Assembly: GCA_046704445.1 (NCBI GenBank) | Contig: JBJKRW010000118.1 | Location: forward strand, 1-15,356 | Direction: 5' to 3' | Origin: JBJKRW01 sp046704445 | Lineage (GTDB): Bacteria; Patescibacteriota; Microgenomatia; UBA1406; GWC2-37-13 | Length of the DNA: 15,356 nucleotides | Shown: one piece after another, positions 1 to 7,168 of the stretch | Position numbering within the stretch: the first letter of the stretch is position 1 | Layout: every line of letters begins with the position of its first letter | The notes under the pieces: model-generated | What the model was told of the DNA's origin: nothing | Databases searched by the model: none | Seen by the model: the letters and a program-made list of their open reading frames with translations, nothing else | Program-made: the position numbers and the translations under genes

Positions 1-773
1 TAAAACTCCAGTTTCTCCCTGTCAAATCCCAATCCCAGCGCAACTACCTGAGGAAACTTCCCGTTCGGCATATGAAACACCGCATGTGCAAAATCCGAAG
101 GTTGGCGTTTTGTTTTGCGGAGAAGCTGTCTGGACGCTTCCTGAATATGGAAAAAATATGAGGGTTTTCCCGTAAATCTTCCTCCGTGTGACGGATACCT
201 TATCCCTTCCCGTCTCCAAAAATCGGGAGTGTCAGAAGAAAAAGTCGTATAATCAACGATTTCTGCAAGCACATTCCGGTTCCCGAGTACAAAACTTGCC
301 GACCCGGATGCCGCACTGTACTCAAGGGCGTCGTGAGGTTTTGCCGTGGCTTTATCGGCTGCGGATATCAACACATTGGGAAACCTTTCCGATTCGATCA
401 TTGCCGCTGCAAGAATCATCGCTCCCGTCGCCGCCTTACAGGCAAACTGCATATCGGACGCGATATAGTTCCTCTCTATTCCCAAGAATTCCGCCAGAAT
501 GGTTGAAGCGGGATTTACCGCGTACGGGGGACTTTCTGAGCCGAAAAACACTCCCCGGATATCCCGCAATAACACGGGAGAATCCTGAAGAGCCATTGAC
601 GCAGATTCAAACGCCATGGTCAACGAATCCTCATCTATGGCTCCTACGGTTTTTTCGGAAATATTGAGTGATTTTTTTACGTCCTCCGGATTTTTTCCCC
701 ACACATGAGCAAGCTCCTCAATTTTTATTCTGAATCTTGGAATATAAAAACCGTACGACACAATTCCCGCCAA
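1..773 (-). CDS. Hydroxymethylglutaryl-CoA synthase, archaeal type (3' end beyond window)
   Basis: Condenses acetyl-CoA with acetoacetyl-CoA to give HMG-CoA, the step before HMG-CoA reductase in the mevalonate route. I translated the minus strand by hand: 257 codons stay open to the left edge. The N-terminus reads like family members (AGIVSYGFYIPRFRIK). Thiolase-fold catalytic residues are visible: Glu80 in GSESPPYAVNP, Cys112 in FACKAATGAM, and His234 in FHMPNGK. No in-frame ATG lies between the reductase stop (801-803) and the conserved N-terminus, so I chose TTG at 773-771; GTG at 761 would cut into the conserved start. The gene begins 27 nt after the HMG-CoA reductase stop, so the two are probably co-transcribed. 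Archaeal-type synthases are about 350 aa, so roughly 90 residues lie outside the window. The family call is firm; the start codon is less so. Confidence 0.9.
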   Translation of the reverse strand, partial: MAGIVSYGFYIPRFRIKIEELAHVWGKNPEDVKKSLNISEKTVGAIDEDSLTMAFESASMALQDSPVLLRDIRGVFFGSESPPYAVNPASTILAEFLGIERNYIASDMQFACKAATGAMILAAAMIESERFPNVLISAADKATAKPHDALEYSAASGSASFVLGNRNVLAEIVDYTTFSSDTPDFWRREGIRYPSHGGRFTGKPSYFFHIQEASRQLLRKTKRQPSDFAHAVFHMPNGKFPQVVALGLGFDREKLEF

Positions 774-800
774 AATAAATCCGTTATGTATAACACTTCG

Positions 801-1922
801 TTAACGCCCCAGTTTCTGATGCGATGCGGCAAGCGAACCCTCGCTTAATGAGGCAATCAGAGATATTTCACCCGCCAGAACCGCGCCCGCAATTACTTCG
901 GCAAATTCTTCCGGATGCCGAATTCCGATAATGTCTCTTGCAAGAGTTTGGGTTACCAGTCCTGTTCCTCCTCCTATTGTCCCGAGCATAAGGTCGGGCA
1001 AATATACCGATACATACAGTCCGTCGGACTTCACCGGTTTCATCGTCACAATACCCATACTTGCTTCGGGAACATGGGCAAGGTCCTGTCCGGTGGCTGC
1101 AAAAACCGCGGCGCTCACATTGGCAAAATGGGCGTTGAAAGACATTGAACCGCTCATTGCCGATCCGACCATGCATTTCGCAAGCCACACGTCACACATG
1201 TGCTGCGCCGAAGTTTTCAACACATCTCCACGTGTTTGTTTTGTCAGAGTTGCCTCTGCCCACGCTTTGAGTCCCCGGTTATTGATGAAGTTAAGCCATG
1301 AAGGTTTTTTGTCGGCATCATAGTTTCCGGCCAATGACAGACAGGATATGCCCGTTTTCCGTTCAATAAACGAAACTGCTTTTTGCGTTGCGATAGTTAC
1401 CATATTCATACCCATCGCATCCTGAGTATCAAAATAAAAACGCAAAAATACGTATTCGCCCGCGGTCCGGATATCGTATTTCTTAAAACGCAAGTGTGAG
1501 GAAGACTTTTCCGCAATATCCCCGATCTCATCTGAATGTTGCCTGATCCACGCATACAGGGTTTTGCTTTTTGCAAGCGAACCCGTCTTAAACACCGGTC
1601 CCCTGGTTGTTCCAACCCTGTGACATGCGGCAACCGCGCCTCCCGAGCGTGAAATTGCCTTACATCCTCTGCTCACCGACGCCACCAATGCTCCTTCCGT
1701 AGTCGCAAGAGGAATATAAAACTCTCCGTCGACGTGATCTCCCGTCAGCCTAAGAGGACCCGCAATCCCTAACGGAACGGAAATCGCCCCGACAAGATTT
1801 TCACAGTGCACGCGCGAAGGATCATCGACAAACACATCACCCAATTTCTGCAGTTTTAATTTCAAAGCGCTCTCCAAGGCCAAACGCCGTTCCCCGACAT
1901 CCTTGCAATCTCTGAGGTTCAT
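801..1922 (-). CDS. Hydroxymethylglutaryl-CoA reductase, class I
   Basis: Reduces HMG-CoA to mevalonate, the committed step toward isopentenyl diphosphate and isoprenoid lipids or carriers. Over 373 aa the class I signature blocks appear in order: ENLVGAISVPLGIAGP (41-56), PLATTEGALVAS (71-82; catalytic Glu76), DAMGMNM (168-174), GNYDADKKPSWLNF (199-212; catalytic Lys205/206), NAHFANVSAAVFAATGQD (263-280; catalytic Asp280), GTIGGGTGL (314-322) and His368 in AASH near the C-terminus. There is no N-terminal membrane domain, as in archaeal soluble enzymes; length is close to the roughly 400 aa usual for those. It is followed by HMG-CoA synthase on the same strand. Upstream, 51 nt separate it from the Yip1-like gene; no convincing promoter is seen there, so read-through from the sigma-factor operon is possible. 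Confidence 0.95.
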   Translation of the reverse strand: MNLRDCKDVGERRLALESALKLKLQKLGDVFVDDPSRVHCENLVGAISVPLGIAGPLRLTGDHVDGEFYIPLATTEGALVASVSRGCKAISRSGGAVAACHRVGTTRGPVFKTGSLAKSKTLYAWIRQHSDEIGDIAEKSSSHLRFKKYDIRTAGEYVFLRFYFDTQDAMGMNMVTIATQKAVSFIERKTGISCLSLAGNYDADKKPSWLNFINNRGLKAWAEATLTKQTRGDVLKTSAQHMCDVWLAKCMVGSAMSGSMSFNAHFANVSAAVFAATGQDLAHVPEASMGIVTMKPVKSDGLYVSVYLPDLMLGTIGGGTGLVTQTLARDIIGIRHPEEFAEVIAGAVLAGEISLIASLSEGSLAASHQKLGR

Positions 1923-1973
1923 ATTACATTAGTCGTCAAAAACCCCCAAATCATTTCCCTGCAGAACAATAAA

Positions 1974-2585
1974 TCATATAAACGGTACGCGGAAAAAATG
2001 CATACGGTACATAAAAACCGTGTAAGGCAGAAATACACACATATACAGAACGATCATATACACGATCGAATAAAAATTCCTTTTTGAGGAAAACCTTATT
2101 CCCAGGTATACCAGAATAAGTTTCCACAAAAGTACGCTGACGGAAAATGCGACAAATACGATGCTGAAAGATTTTCCAGGTAGTGAAGCGGTTCTCGGAG
2201 GAGGCAACACCTCATACAGCCACGTATTTATGCTGAACCATACCAGCGTCGGCACTAATCCGTAAGCAAATGTATAGACAAAGCTTGAAAGTGAGGATTT
2301 TCCGGAAAAGAGTTTTGAAAGCGAATAGAAAAACAACACGGTAACTATGAACTGGGCGACCGTAAGCAAAAAAATGAATACGGGGTGAATAACAAAGTGT
2401 TTGATGCCGTTGGCGATATAAAAATACGAAAATACCGCAAAAAAAATTATCAGTAACTGGTACGCGTTCTTTTCCGCAGATATGCTTCTCATCGTCACGT
2501 AAGGAGAACTGACAAGACGCACACTACGTTTAAATACAATGATGCATGCGGCAATTAAACGGATTATTTCTTCTTTAAAATCCAT
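1974..2585 (-). CDS. Yip1-like multi-pass membrane protein
   Basis: 203 aa with about five hydrophobic segments (roughly 42-60, 66-90, 103-123, 138-162 and 170-192). The N-terminal segment RSVRLVSSPYVTMRSIS, followed by a loop and five TMs, resembles the bacterial Yip1/YIP1-domain family, but the match is from pattern memory only and the function is unknown. The start codon lies inside the preceding 77-aa gene (11-nt overlap, ATGGATTTTAA), implying translational coupling. It is the last gene of a probable ECF sigma operon, so its product may be part of a membrane signal-sensing unit; that is inference. The stop is 51 nt from the HMG-CoA reductase start. Confidence 0.6.
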   Translation of the reverse strand: MDFKEEIIRLIAACIIVFKRSVRLVSSPYVTMRSISAEKNAYQLLIIFFAVFSYFYIANGIKHFVIHPVFIFLLTVAQFIVTVLFFYSLSKLFSGKSSLSSFVYTFAYGLVPTLVWFSINTWLYEVLPPPRTASLPGKSFSIVFVAFSVSVLLWKLILVYLGIRFSSKRNFYSIVYMIVLYMCVFLPYTVFMYRMHFFRVPFI

Positions 2586-2808
2586 ACTGTAAAAGACTTG
2601 CCAGTTTTACAATAAGTTGACCGAACAGGACATATAATAAAACGGCACTCAACAACGCAAGGGGAACAATGATATAAAAAGGCATCTTTTTCAGGGGCGA
2701 AGTAAACGACTTGTACAGTTGAGTCAATGAAGACTGTCCCAAATCATTCGGCTCCAGGGAGAATACTTCATGATATTGTTTTTTCAGCTTGAATTCTATT
2801 TTTTTCAT
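2575..2808 (-). CDS. Small single-TM protein after ECF sigma factor; candidate anti-sigma
   Basis: 77 aa. The first ~43 residues are polar and charged (Lys/Glu-rich at 1-15) and would be cytoplasmic; one hydrophobic helix spans about 44-64 and a short tail follows. The start is 3 nt after the sigma-factor stop and its end overlaps the next gene by 11 nt, so the three genes form one transcript. A short cytoplasmic region plus one TM directly downstream of an ECF sigma gene is the usual position and topology for an anti-sigma factor, but it has no recognisable zinc anti-sigma motif (no HxxxCxxC) and is much shorter than typical. I do not recognise the family; the anti-sigma role is inferred from context alone. 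Confidence 0.6.
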   Translation of the reverse strand: MKKIEFKLKKQYHEVFSLEPNDLGQSSLTQLYKSFTSPLKKMPFYIIVPLALLSAVLLYVLFGQLIVKLASLLQYGF

Positions 2809-2811
2809 AGG

Positions 2812-3378
2812 TCATTCCGTTGCATGAAATAATTTAATGAACGCTTTTCTCGCCCTGAAAATCAGACTTTCCGTTGCCTTGAACCCGAGCGACATTTTTT
2901 TGGCGATGCTTTTAACTTTTTCCTCCTCAATATATTTGAGTCGTAGAACCAGCCGGTATTCATTCGGAAGTTTATCGAAAACCTTGTGAAGTTTTTTCTG
3001 CAGCTCTTTCTGATCGAGTTCATCCTCAATAAAAATCGTGCGGAGTCCCTCTACCACATAAGACGGAAGCGCGGAGAACAGAATTTTTTTTACTTTTTTT
3101 CTCCGAATGGTATCGATTATCTTGAACTTTGCGATGGAAAACAAATATGTTTTTACCGATGATTCAAAATGAAAATCGCGGACTTTTTCTATAAAGTCAA
3201 AAAAAACGTCCTGGGTAATTTCCTCCGCAAGCTGATAATCGTGCATCTGCCGTTTGACGTAATGAAAAACCTGCTGGTGATACGTATGGTAAAAATCAAG
3301 GAGAGTCTTTTCGTCACGCCGATAAATCCTGCGAATAAGCTCCTTGTCTTTATTTGAAATGGACATACGATGAATCAT
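2812..3378 (-). CDS. ECF-type RNA polymerase sigma factor
   Basis: 188 aa; directs RNA polymerase to alternative promoters. Sigma region 2 spans about 25-97: LLDFYHTYHQQVFHYVKRQ, then the core-binding/-10 segment AEEITQDVFFDFIEKVRDF and VKTYLFSIAKFKIIDTIRRKK. Sigma region 4 spans about 130-185: LPNEYRLVLRLKYIEEEKVK, then the helix-turn-helix IAKKMSLGFKATESLIFRAR. There is no region 1.1 or 3, as expected for ECF sigmas. ATG at 3378 or the Met five codons in (3366) could be the start. Two membrane-protein genes follow almost without gaps, suggesting a membrane-controlled regulon. It is divergent from the DUF4340 gene. A weak -10-like TATGAT (3400-3395) lies upstream but no -35 is evident. Confidence 0.92.
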   Translation of the reverse strand: MIHRMSISNKDKELIRRIYRRDEKTLLDFYHTYHQQVFHYVKRQMHDYQLAEEITQDVFFDFIEKVRDFHFESSVKTYLFSIAKFKIIDTIRRKKVKKILFSALPSYVVEGLRTIFIEDELDQKELQKKLHKVFDKLPNEYRLVLRLKYIEEEKVKSIAKKMSLGFKATESLIFRARKAFIKLFHATE

Positions 3379-3389
3379 CCAAATTATTC

Positions 3390-3418
3390 TTCACATCATA
3401 AGCCGGATGGTCTATAAT
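3390..3418 (+). promoter_or_regulatory. Sigma-70-type promoter of the DUF4340 gene
   Basis: TTCACA (3390-3395), 17-nt spacer, TATAAT (3413-3418). Predicted transcription start is about 3425, six bases before the ATG at 3431, so the message would be almost leaderless. Its presence rules out the upstream ATG at 3407, which would lie between the -35 and -10 boxes. Confidence 0.75.
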
Positions 3419-3430
3419 ATTTTACACCTT

Positions 3431-4312
3431 ATGAAAACAAATTCACTGCGACTGCTTATTCTGTTGATATTCCTGCTCGTTCTTATCGGAATCTTCGTGG
3501 GGAAAAATCGGATTACGCAATATTTTGCCGCCCGACGGACTCCGGCGTTCGGTGCGCTTTCGGCAAACTCGGTGGACAAACTGGATATTCGGAACAACTC
3601 ACAAAACACAAACCTGTACAAAAAAGGCGGCGCCTGGTTTGTTACACAGGACGGCATTGAATACCGTGCGGATGAAAATAAAATCAACACGCTTATACAA
3701 AACCTTCACGATCTTCAGATCGGGGAAACCGTTTCCGAAAACAAACAGAAACAGGGTGATTACGGAATCGGTCCGCAAAAACTTACCGCATACCAGGGTA
3801 AAAAATCGTATGTATTATATGTCGGAAATACCGCCGGACTGGATGCAAATTACGTCAAGCTCGGCGACTCGAATAATATATTCGTGGCGAGCGGATTCAC
3901 AGACACGTTTGCTTCCACGGATTTCCGGGATCTTTCGGTTCATTTCGTAAACGACGAATCCAAGGTAAGCCGCATAGAATTGCAACACGACGGCATTGAT
4001 CTTACCCTTGTACAAAAAAATGCCGATTGGTATATCGGTTCGCAGAAGGCGATCCGCGAACGCGTCGATTTCTTTACGAATGATCTGAAAACCCTGAAGG
4101 CACAAAACATCCTGAAAAACTCCGATCGGACATTGGAAAATCCCGATCTGACAATAACCGTCAAAGAACAAAATACGGCAAAAACCGCGGAGTTCTACAA
4201 AAAAGACGATACCACCTACTATATGAAAACTACCGTCTCTCCCGACCTGTTTGAAGTTGCGGCCGCGGACGTAAGCTCATTCATGAAGACGGAAAGCGAC
4301 TTTACGAAATAA
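3431..4312 (+). CDS. DUF4340-domain membrane-anchored protein
   Basis: 293 aa from the ATG at 3431. An N-terminal signal-anchor (about residues 6-25, LRLLILLIFLLVLIGIFVGK) is followed by an extracytoplasmic region with the repeated beta-rich pattern of DUF4340: residues falling under VDKLDIRNN, GAWFVTQDGIEYRADENKIN and later IELQHDGIDLTLVQ, DWYIGSQK, RVDFFTNDLKTL. The two halves look like two copies of the same W-x-(I/V) ... D-x-x-x-(I/V) unit. DUF4340 proteins often accompany ABC-2/GldG-type systems, but none is in this window. The upstream ATG at 3407 is rejected because it overlaps the promoter. Transcription converges with the 604-aa gene, with two hairpins in between. Function unknown. 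Confidence 0.8.
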   Translation: MKTNSLRLLILLIFLLVLIGIFVGKNRITQYFAARRTPAFGALSANSVDKLDIRNNSQNTNLYKKGGAWFVTQDGIEYRADENKINTLIQNLHDLQIGETVSENKQKQGDYGIGPQKLTAYQGKKSYVLYVGNTAGLDANYVKLGDSNNIFVASGFTDTFASTDFRDLSVHFVNDESKVSRIELQHDGIDLTLVQKNADWYIGSQKAIRERVDFFTNDLKTLKAQNILKNSDRTLENPDLTITVKEQNTAKTAEFYKKDDTTYYMKTTVSPDLFEVAAADVSSFMKTESDFTK

Positions 4313-4336
4313 AACACTCAGGCATTGAGCCTGAGT
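4313..4336 (-). terminator. Terminator-like hairpin between convergent genes
   Basis: Perfect 8-bp stem (4316-4323 with 4329-4336, ACTCAGGC/GCCTGAGT) and 5-nt loop. On the minus strand it is followed by GTTTTATTT, so it best serves the 604-aa gene operon; on the plus strand there is no U-run. It begins 3 nt after the DUF4340 stop. Confidence 0.6.
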
Positions 4337-4360
4337 AGCTTAAAGGTAGAATATCGTTTT

Positions 4361-4420
4361 GTTATCCGGCTTCATCCATGGTCTTGACGCGACCAAGGTA
4401 TTCGCCGATCGGATAATAAC
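4361..4420. other. Intergenic inverted-repeat element, possible structured 3' UTR or small RNA
   Basis: Nested complementarity between the two convergent genes: TTATCCG (4362-4368) with CGGATAA (4410-4416); an alternative CGGC (4367-4370) with GCCG (4404-4407); CCATGGTC (4376-4383) with GACCAAGG (4391-4398) with one mismatch, closing a 7-nt loop. On the minus strand this lies directly after the stop of the 604-aa gene and before the hairpin at 4316-4336. I recognise no known RNA family. Confidence 0.35.
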
Positions 4421-4427
4421 TCCCCGC

Positions 4428-6242
4428 TCACTGAACACTTATCTGATATATTTTTGAACCCTCCGGCAAATAAGCGTTGCCGTCGTATACCGTGAAATCC
4501 GACGACTTCGCAATAATGCCGGCATTGATTTCCTTCTCGTACGAACCGTCTTTGCCGAGCACATAAATCGACGCTTTTGATTTATCCCACGCATACACCT
4601 TATCAAGATCCTTGTTGGTAATTACTTTTACGATCGATGTATTCGGATTCGGATACGAAGTGGTGAAATCGTCGGAAACGCCGGCCGTATACTTGAGAAT
4701 TTTATCCGGAAACCCGATATATACGGATGAATCTATCGCAATCGAGTTTGCCTGAGAAAGATCAGGATGGTTTTCTTTGAAATACGAGGATTTTGCCGAA
4801 TAGCCGTTTTCCGCGACCAGATATTTCCATATATCGTTTTTGCCGGTATCCAGAAGGTATAGATTTCCGTTATAGACGGATATATCGGCAATCTTTCCCC
4901 AATCCGGATCATTGTCGATAATTTTGCTCAAAACGCCGGCCGCGGTCAACTTGTATATTCCCTCCCCGTCGACATATACGAAAATATCGTTTTGATATGA
5001 GGCGATAAGATCCGCTTTTTTCAGGATATTGTTTGTCTCCTTGTCAATTGACTTTTTCGAAAGGGAAAGATTGTACACAAATCCCTGAGCTTTATCCAAC
5101 AGATAATAAATATCCGAAGACAGATAACCTCTGCTCACGCTTGCTTTTGCGTTATCCAACGTCAAATCATAAAAAACGGCATATGGTTTTTCTTCTTTTT
5201 TTGTTATCTTGTTTTCCTGGTCTGTGATCGTTTGATCAAGCTGGTTGATTTCACTCTGTTTTTTATTTCCCAGTTTCTTTTTTAAATCGGACACTTCCGT
5301 TTTCGCGTCGGCGATGAGTGACTGCGCCTTAGGAAGGTTTACATACGCGACATCATTCGCCTCCTGCAGTTTCTGTGTTACGGAAGCTTTCGTCGTTTGG
5401 AATTCCTGATCCGCCAAGGCTTCGTTTCTCCTCATGACACCGAATCCGACACTCCAGACAAAAATGATACACACGATTACCATAACCGCAAACGTCAGTG
5501 TTTTTTTTCTCCCGCCCTGTTGAGAATACTGTTGAGCGCGGATATAGTTCGACCGGATCGCCGACCTCAGTTTTTCCCATGGTTTGACATGGGATACAAA
5601 CAGAGGTTCTTCCTGCGGAACAGCCATCTGTATTTCTTCCGTTTGGCCCTCGGGTCCGGCAATCATATTTGATTCTTCTGCCTGCTTAAATTCAACGAAC
5701 AACGAGACGGCTCCCGCTTCATCCTTGCTTTTCAGCTTCGGCGTGATCTCATCGACGATTTCATGAGGTGTTCGATGATCAAATATTTTCTTCAGTTCGG
5801 ACAACCCTCCGAGTATCCCGGTGAAATGCATGGTGGTAAAAATAAACAGATCTTTTATTTCCGCATATCCGGATGCGCTTTCGTCACCGGCAATAATGAG
5901 GGCGCTTTGATTATTCCTGTGGATATATATTTCCCCTTCGCCTATTGATTTGAGATAAAGAATTTCGTCTTTCAATAAGCCCGCGGCAAGCGAAAATCCC
6001 GACGGAAGATTTATCTCTGTGATCGATTCGACAATATGATGCTCAAAATCCGCAAGCTTCTCCACCCGGACAGCAAGAAGTTTTTCCTTCAATTTTTTAA
6101 GAAGTTCCCTGCCCGTTTCGGCGGTAAGACCTTCCGGTATCTCAAGGATAAGAAACAAGCCGTCTTCCGCGATATATCCGGTAAATCCGTCAGATTTTTC
6201 TTCACCGAGATAAAATGCGATTTCTTTCTGGAACATTACCAT
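4428..6242 (-). CDS. Large membrane protein: PP2C-like domain, TM, coiled coil, propeller-like region
   Basis: 604 aa. Residues 1-190 resemble a degenerate PPM/PP2C phosphatase fold (FLILEIPEG, then SLAAGLL, EIYIHRNNQSALIIAGD, DLFIFTTMHFTGIL, DEAGAVSLFVEF), but the metal-binding DGxxG/GD motifs are not clearly kept, so catalysis is doubtful. A linker (191-247) precedes one TM (about 248-269). Residues 271-352 form a likely coiled coil rich in Lys/Glu/Gln. Residues 355-604 contain repeated YDL/IYYLLD, DIFVYVDGEGIYKL, GNLYLLDTGKNDIWKYL, SVYIGFPDKILKY and KVYAWDKSKASIYVL blocks, like beta-propeller blades, presumably outside the cell. The upstream gene's stop overlaps the start (ATGGTAATG); the second Met (6236) gives a classic TAATG restart and may be the real start. 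Function unknown. Confidence 0.75.
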   Translation of the reverse strand: MVMFQKEIAFYLGEEKSDGFTGYIAEDGLFLILEIPEGLTAETGRELLKKLKEKLLAVRVEKLADFEHHIVESITEINLPSGFSLAAGLLKDEILYLKSIGEGEIYIHRNNQSALIIAGDESASGYAEIKDLFIFTTMHFTGILGGLSELKKIFDHRTPHEIVDEITPKLKSKDEAGAVSLFVEFKQAEESNMIAGPEGQTEEIQMAVPQEEPLFVSHVKPWEKLRSAIRSNYIRAQQYSQQGGRKKTLTFAVMVIVCIIFVWSVGFGVMRRNEALADQEFQTTKASVTQKLQEANDVAYVNLPKAQSLIADAKTEVSDLKKKLGNKKQSEINQLDQTITDQENKITKKEEKPYAVFYDLTLDNAKASVSRGYLSSDIYYLLDKAQGFVYNLSLSKKSIDKETNNILKKADLIASYQNDIFVYVDGEGIYKLTAAGVLSKIIDNDPDWGKIADISVYNGNLYLLDTGKNDIWKYLVAENGYSAKSSYFKENHPDLSQANSIAIDSSVYIGFPDKILKYTAGVSDDFTTSYPNPNTSIVKVITNKDLDKVYAWDKSKASIYVLGKDGSYEKEINAGIIAKSSDFTVYDGNAYLPEGSKIYQISVQ

Positions 6243-6478
6243 AATAATACTATAGCCGACAGGACGAGTAACAGTCCAATGGTGATCTGCAGCGAAGATA
6301 TGAATGTAATGATTTTGCTTCCGTTCACCTCAAGCGTATCGTTCATGACCTGCGTCTGCTTGGAAATGACCAGACCGTACAAAAGATAAAGCACGGAAAG
6401 AAGAATGGCGACGGACTTAAAGAAAATCGCGATAAAATTATGGTTTTCCAATATAGCCAGTACATCCGCAAGTGACAT
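6236..6478 (-). CDS. Small two-TM membrane protein
   Basis: 80 aa with two hydrophobic helices (about 15-38 and 57-79) joined by a short polar loop (KQTQVMNDTLEVNGS). It lies one base after the PH-domain gene and its stop codon overlaps the start of the 604-aa gene (TAATG), so the three are translated from one message and may form one membrane complex. I do not recognise a named family with confidence; small two-TM proteins of this kind are common in CPR genomes. Function unknown. Confidence 0.7.
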   Translation of the reverse strand: MSLADVLAILENHNFIAIFFKSVAILLSVLYLLYGLVISKQTQVMNDTLEVNGSKIITFISSLQITIGLLLVLSAIVLLW

Positions 6479-6479
6479 A

Positions 6480-7022
6480 TTATTCTTTCCCCAACAAACC
6501 GTTAAGAATTTCTATTGCCTCGGACGGTTTGGGAATGTTCAGGAATTCGATATTTTCTGCAGTCCCGGCGGTCTGGATGATCAAATCGCCGTAGTTAAAG
6601 AGCGACTCGAAATATCCTCCGCTTTTTGACGTAATATCCTCAATATGATGCAGTTTTGCCGCACTGACCTCTTTGTATAACACACTGCTGAAATCGATAT
6701 CAACCACCTGTTCCGTAGTCACGATTCCCACGTTGAAAAACCAGCTGAGAATATTGAACCATATATAGGATAGTATAAAAACCAGGCCGAAAAAGTTCAG
6801 AAAAAGCTTTTGCCCGAGAGTAAGAATCGGCGCGGCAAAAAAATTAACCAACACCAGTATCAACAGGGCAACGAACGTATTGAAAACCCAGGGAATCTGC
6901 GTAAACGGATGCGCGCGAAGCACCAGAACTATTTTTTCATCCTGGCCCTGGGTCTCGAATTTAACGTCCGGATAGAGACAAAAAGAGTGCATTACAAGAT
7001 GGGACTGGTTCTTGTTTTCCAT
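6480..7022 (-). CDS. Bacterial PH-domain (bPH2/YdbS-like) membrane protein
   Basis: About 180 aa. Residues 1-42 precede two TM segments (about 45-67 and 73-97), followed by a C-terminal bPH-type domain (about 97-180): NVGIVTTEQVVDIDF, then EVSAAKLHHIEDITSKSGG, LFNYGDLIIQTAGTAENIEF and the closing helix KPSEAIEILNGLLG. This order (helical hairpin, then V-T-x-x-R/Q-(I/V)-x-x-x-D and a Y-G-D-(I/L)-x-I-x-T-A-G strand) is typical of YdbS/DUF304 proteins. GTG at 7025 precedes ATG at 7022; I chose ATG because the -10 box TATAAT (7036-7031) ends 8 nt upstream, giving a leaderless message. First gene of a three-gene operon. Biochemical role unknown; bPH proteins are usually associated with membrane or envelope functions. 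Confidence 0.82.
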   Translation of the reverse strand: MENKNQSHLVMHSFCLYPDVKFETQGQDEKIVLVLRAHPFTQIPWVFNTFVALLILVLVNFFAAPILTLGQKLFLNFFGLVFILSYIWFNILSWFFNVGIVTTEQVVDIDFSSVLYKEVSAAKLHHIEDITSKSGGYFESLFNYGDLIIQTAGTAENIEFLNIPKPSEAIEILNGLLGKE

Positions 7023-7040
7023 CACTTCATATTATATACT
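7012..7040 (+). promoter_or_regulatory. 5S rRNA promoter
   Basis: TTGTTT (7012-7017), 17-nt spacer, TATACT (7035-7040); predicted start about 7047, exactly where helix I of the 5S RNA begins. The -35 lies inside the opposite-strand PH-domain gene. Confidence 0.65.
7031..7036 (-). promoter_or_regulatory. -10 box of PH-domain operon, interleaved with the 5S promoter
   Basis: TATAAT on the minus strand (7036-7031), 8 nt before the ATG at 7022. It shares bases 7035-7036 with the plus-strand TATACT of the 5S gene. The -35 region (TGATAA, 7059-7054) is weak and lies within the 5S gene. Confidence 0.6.
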
Positions 7041-7046
7041 ATAAGG

Positions 7047-7168
7047 GCCTTGGTTATCAGAGCGACTTGGCACCACCCTTCCCCATCCCGAACAAGGAAG
7101 TGAAACGAGTCAGCGCCGATGATACTCACTCCAAAGCGGAGCTGGGGAAAGTAGGTCATAGCCAGGGC
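7047..7168 (+). rRNA. rrf: 5S ribosomal RNA
   Basis: About 122 nt. Helix I pairs GCCTTGG (7047-7053) with CCAGGGC (7162-7168). Conserved 5S landmarks are present in order: the CATCCCGAAC loop C region, GGAAGTGAAACG, CAGCGCCGATGATACT, and GGGAAAGTAGGTC leading into the 3' strand. It stands alone, with no 16S, 23S or tRNA next to it, between protein genes on the opposite strand. It has its own promoter 7 nt upstream and a T-run immediately after helix I. Confidence 0.95.

Noticed and set aside
188..667. Long plus-strand open frame over the left end
   Set aside because: It is antisense to the HMG-CoA synthase reading frame, which carries all family motifs; the plus-strand product has no recognisable features.
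783..794. Inverted repeat GTTAT-GT-ATAAC between reductase and synthase genes
   Set aside because: Only 5 bp per arm in an AT-rich gap within a likely operon; too little to claim an operator.
3407..3430. Upstream ATG for the DUF4340 gene
   Set aside because: It lies between the -35 and -10 boxes of the gene's own promoter, and the signal-anchor begins naturally at ATG 3431.
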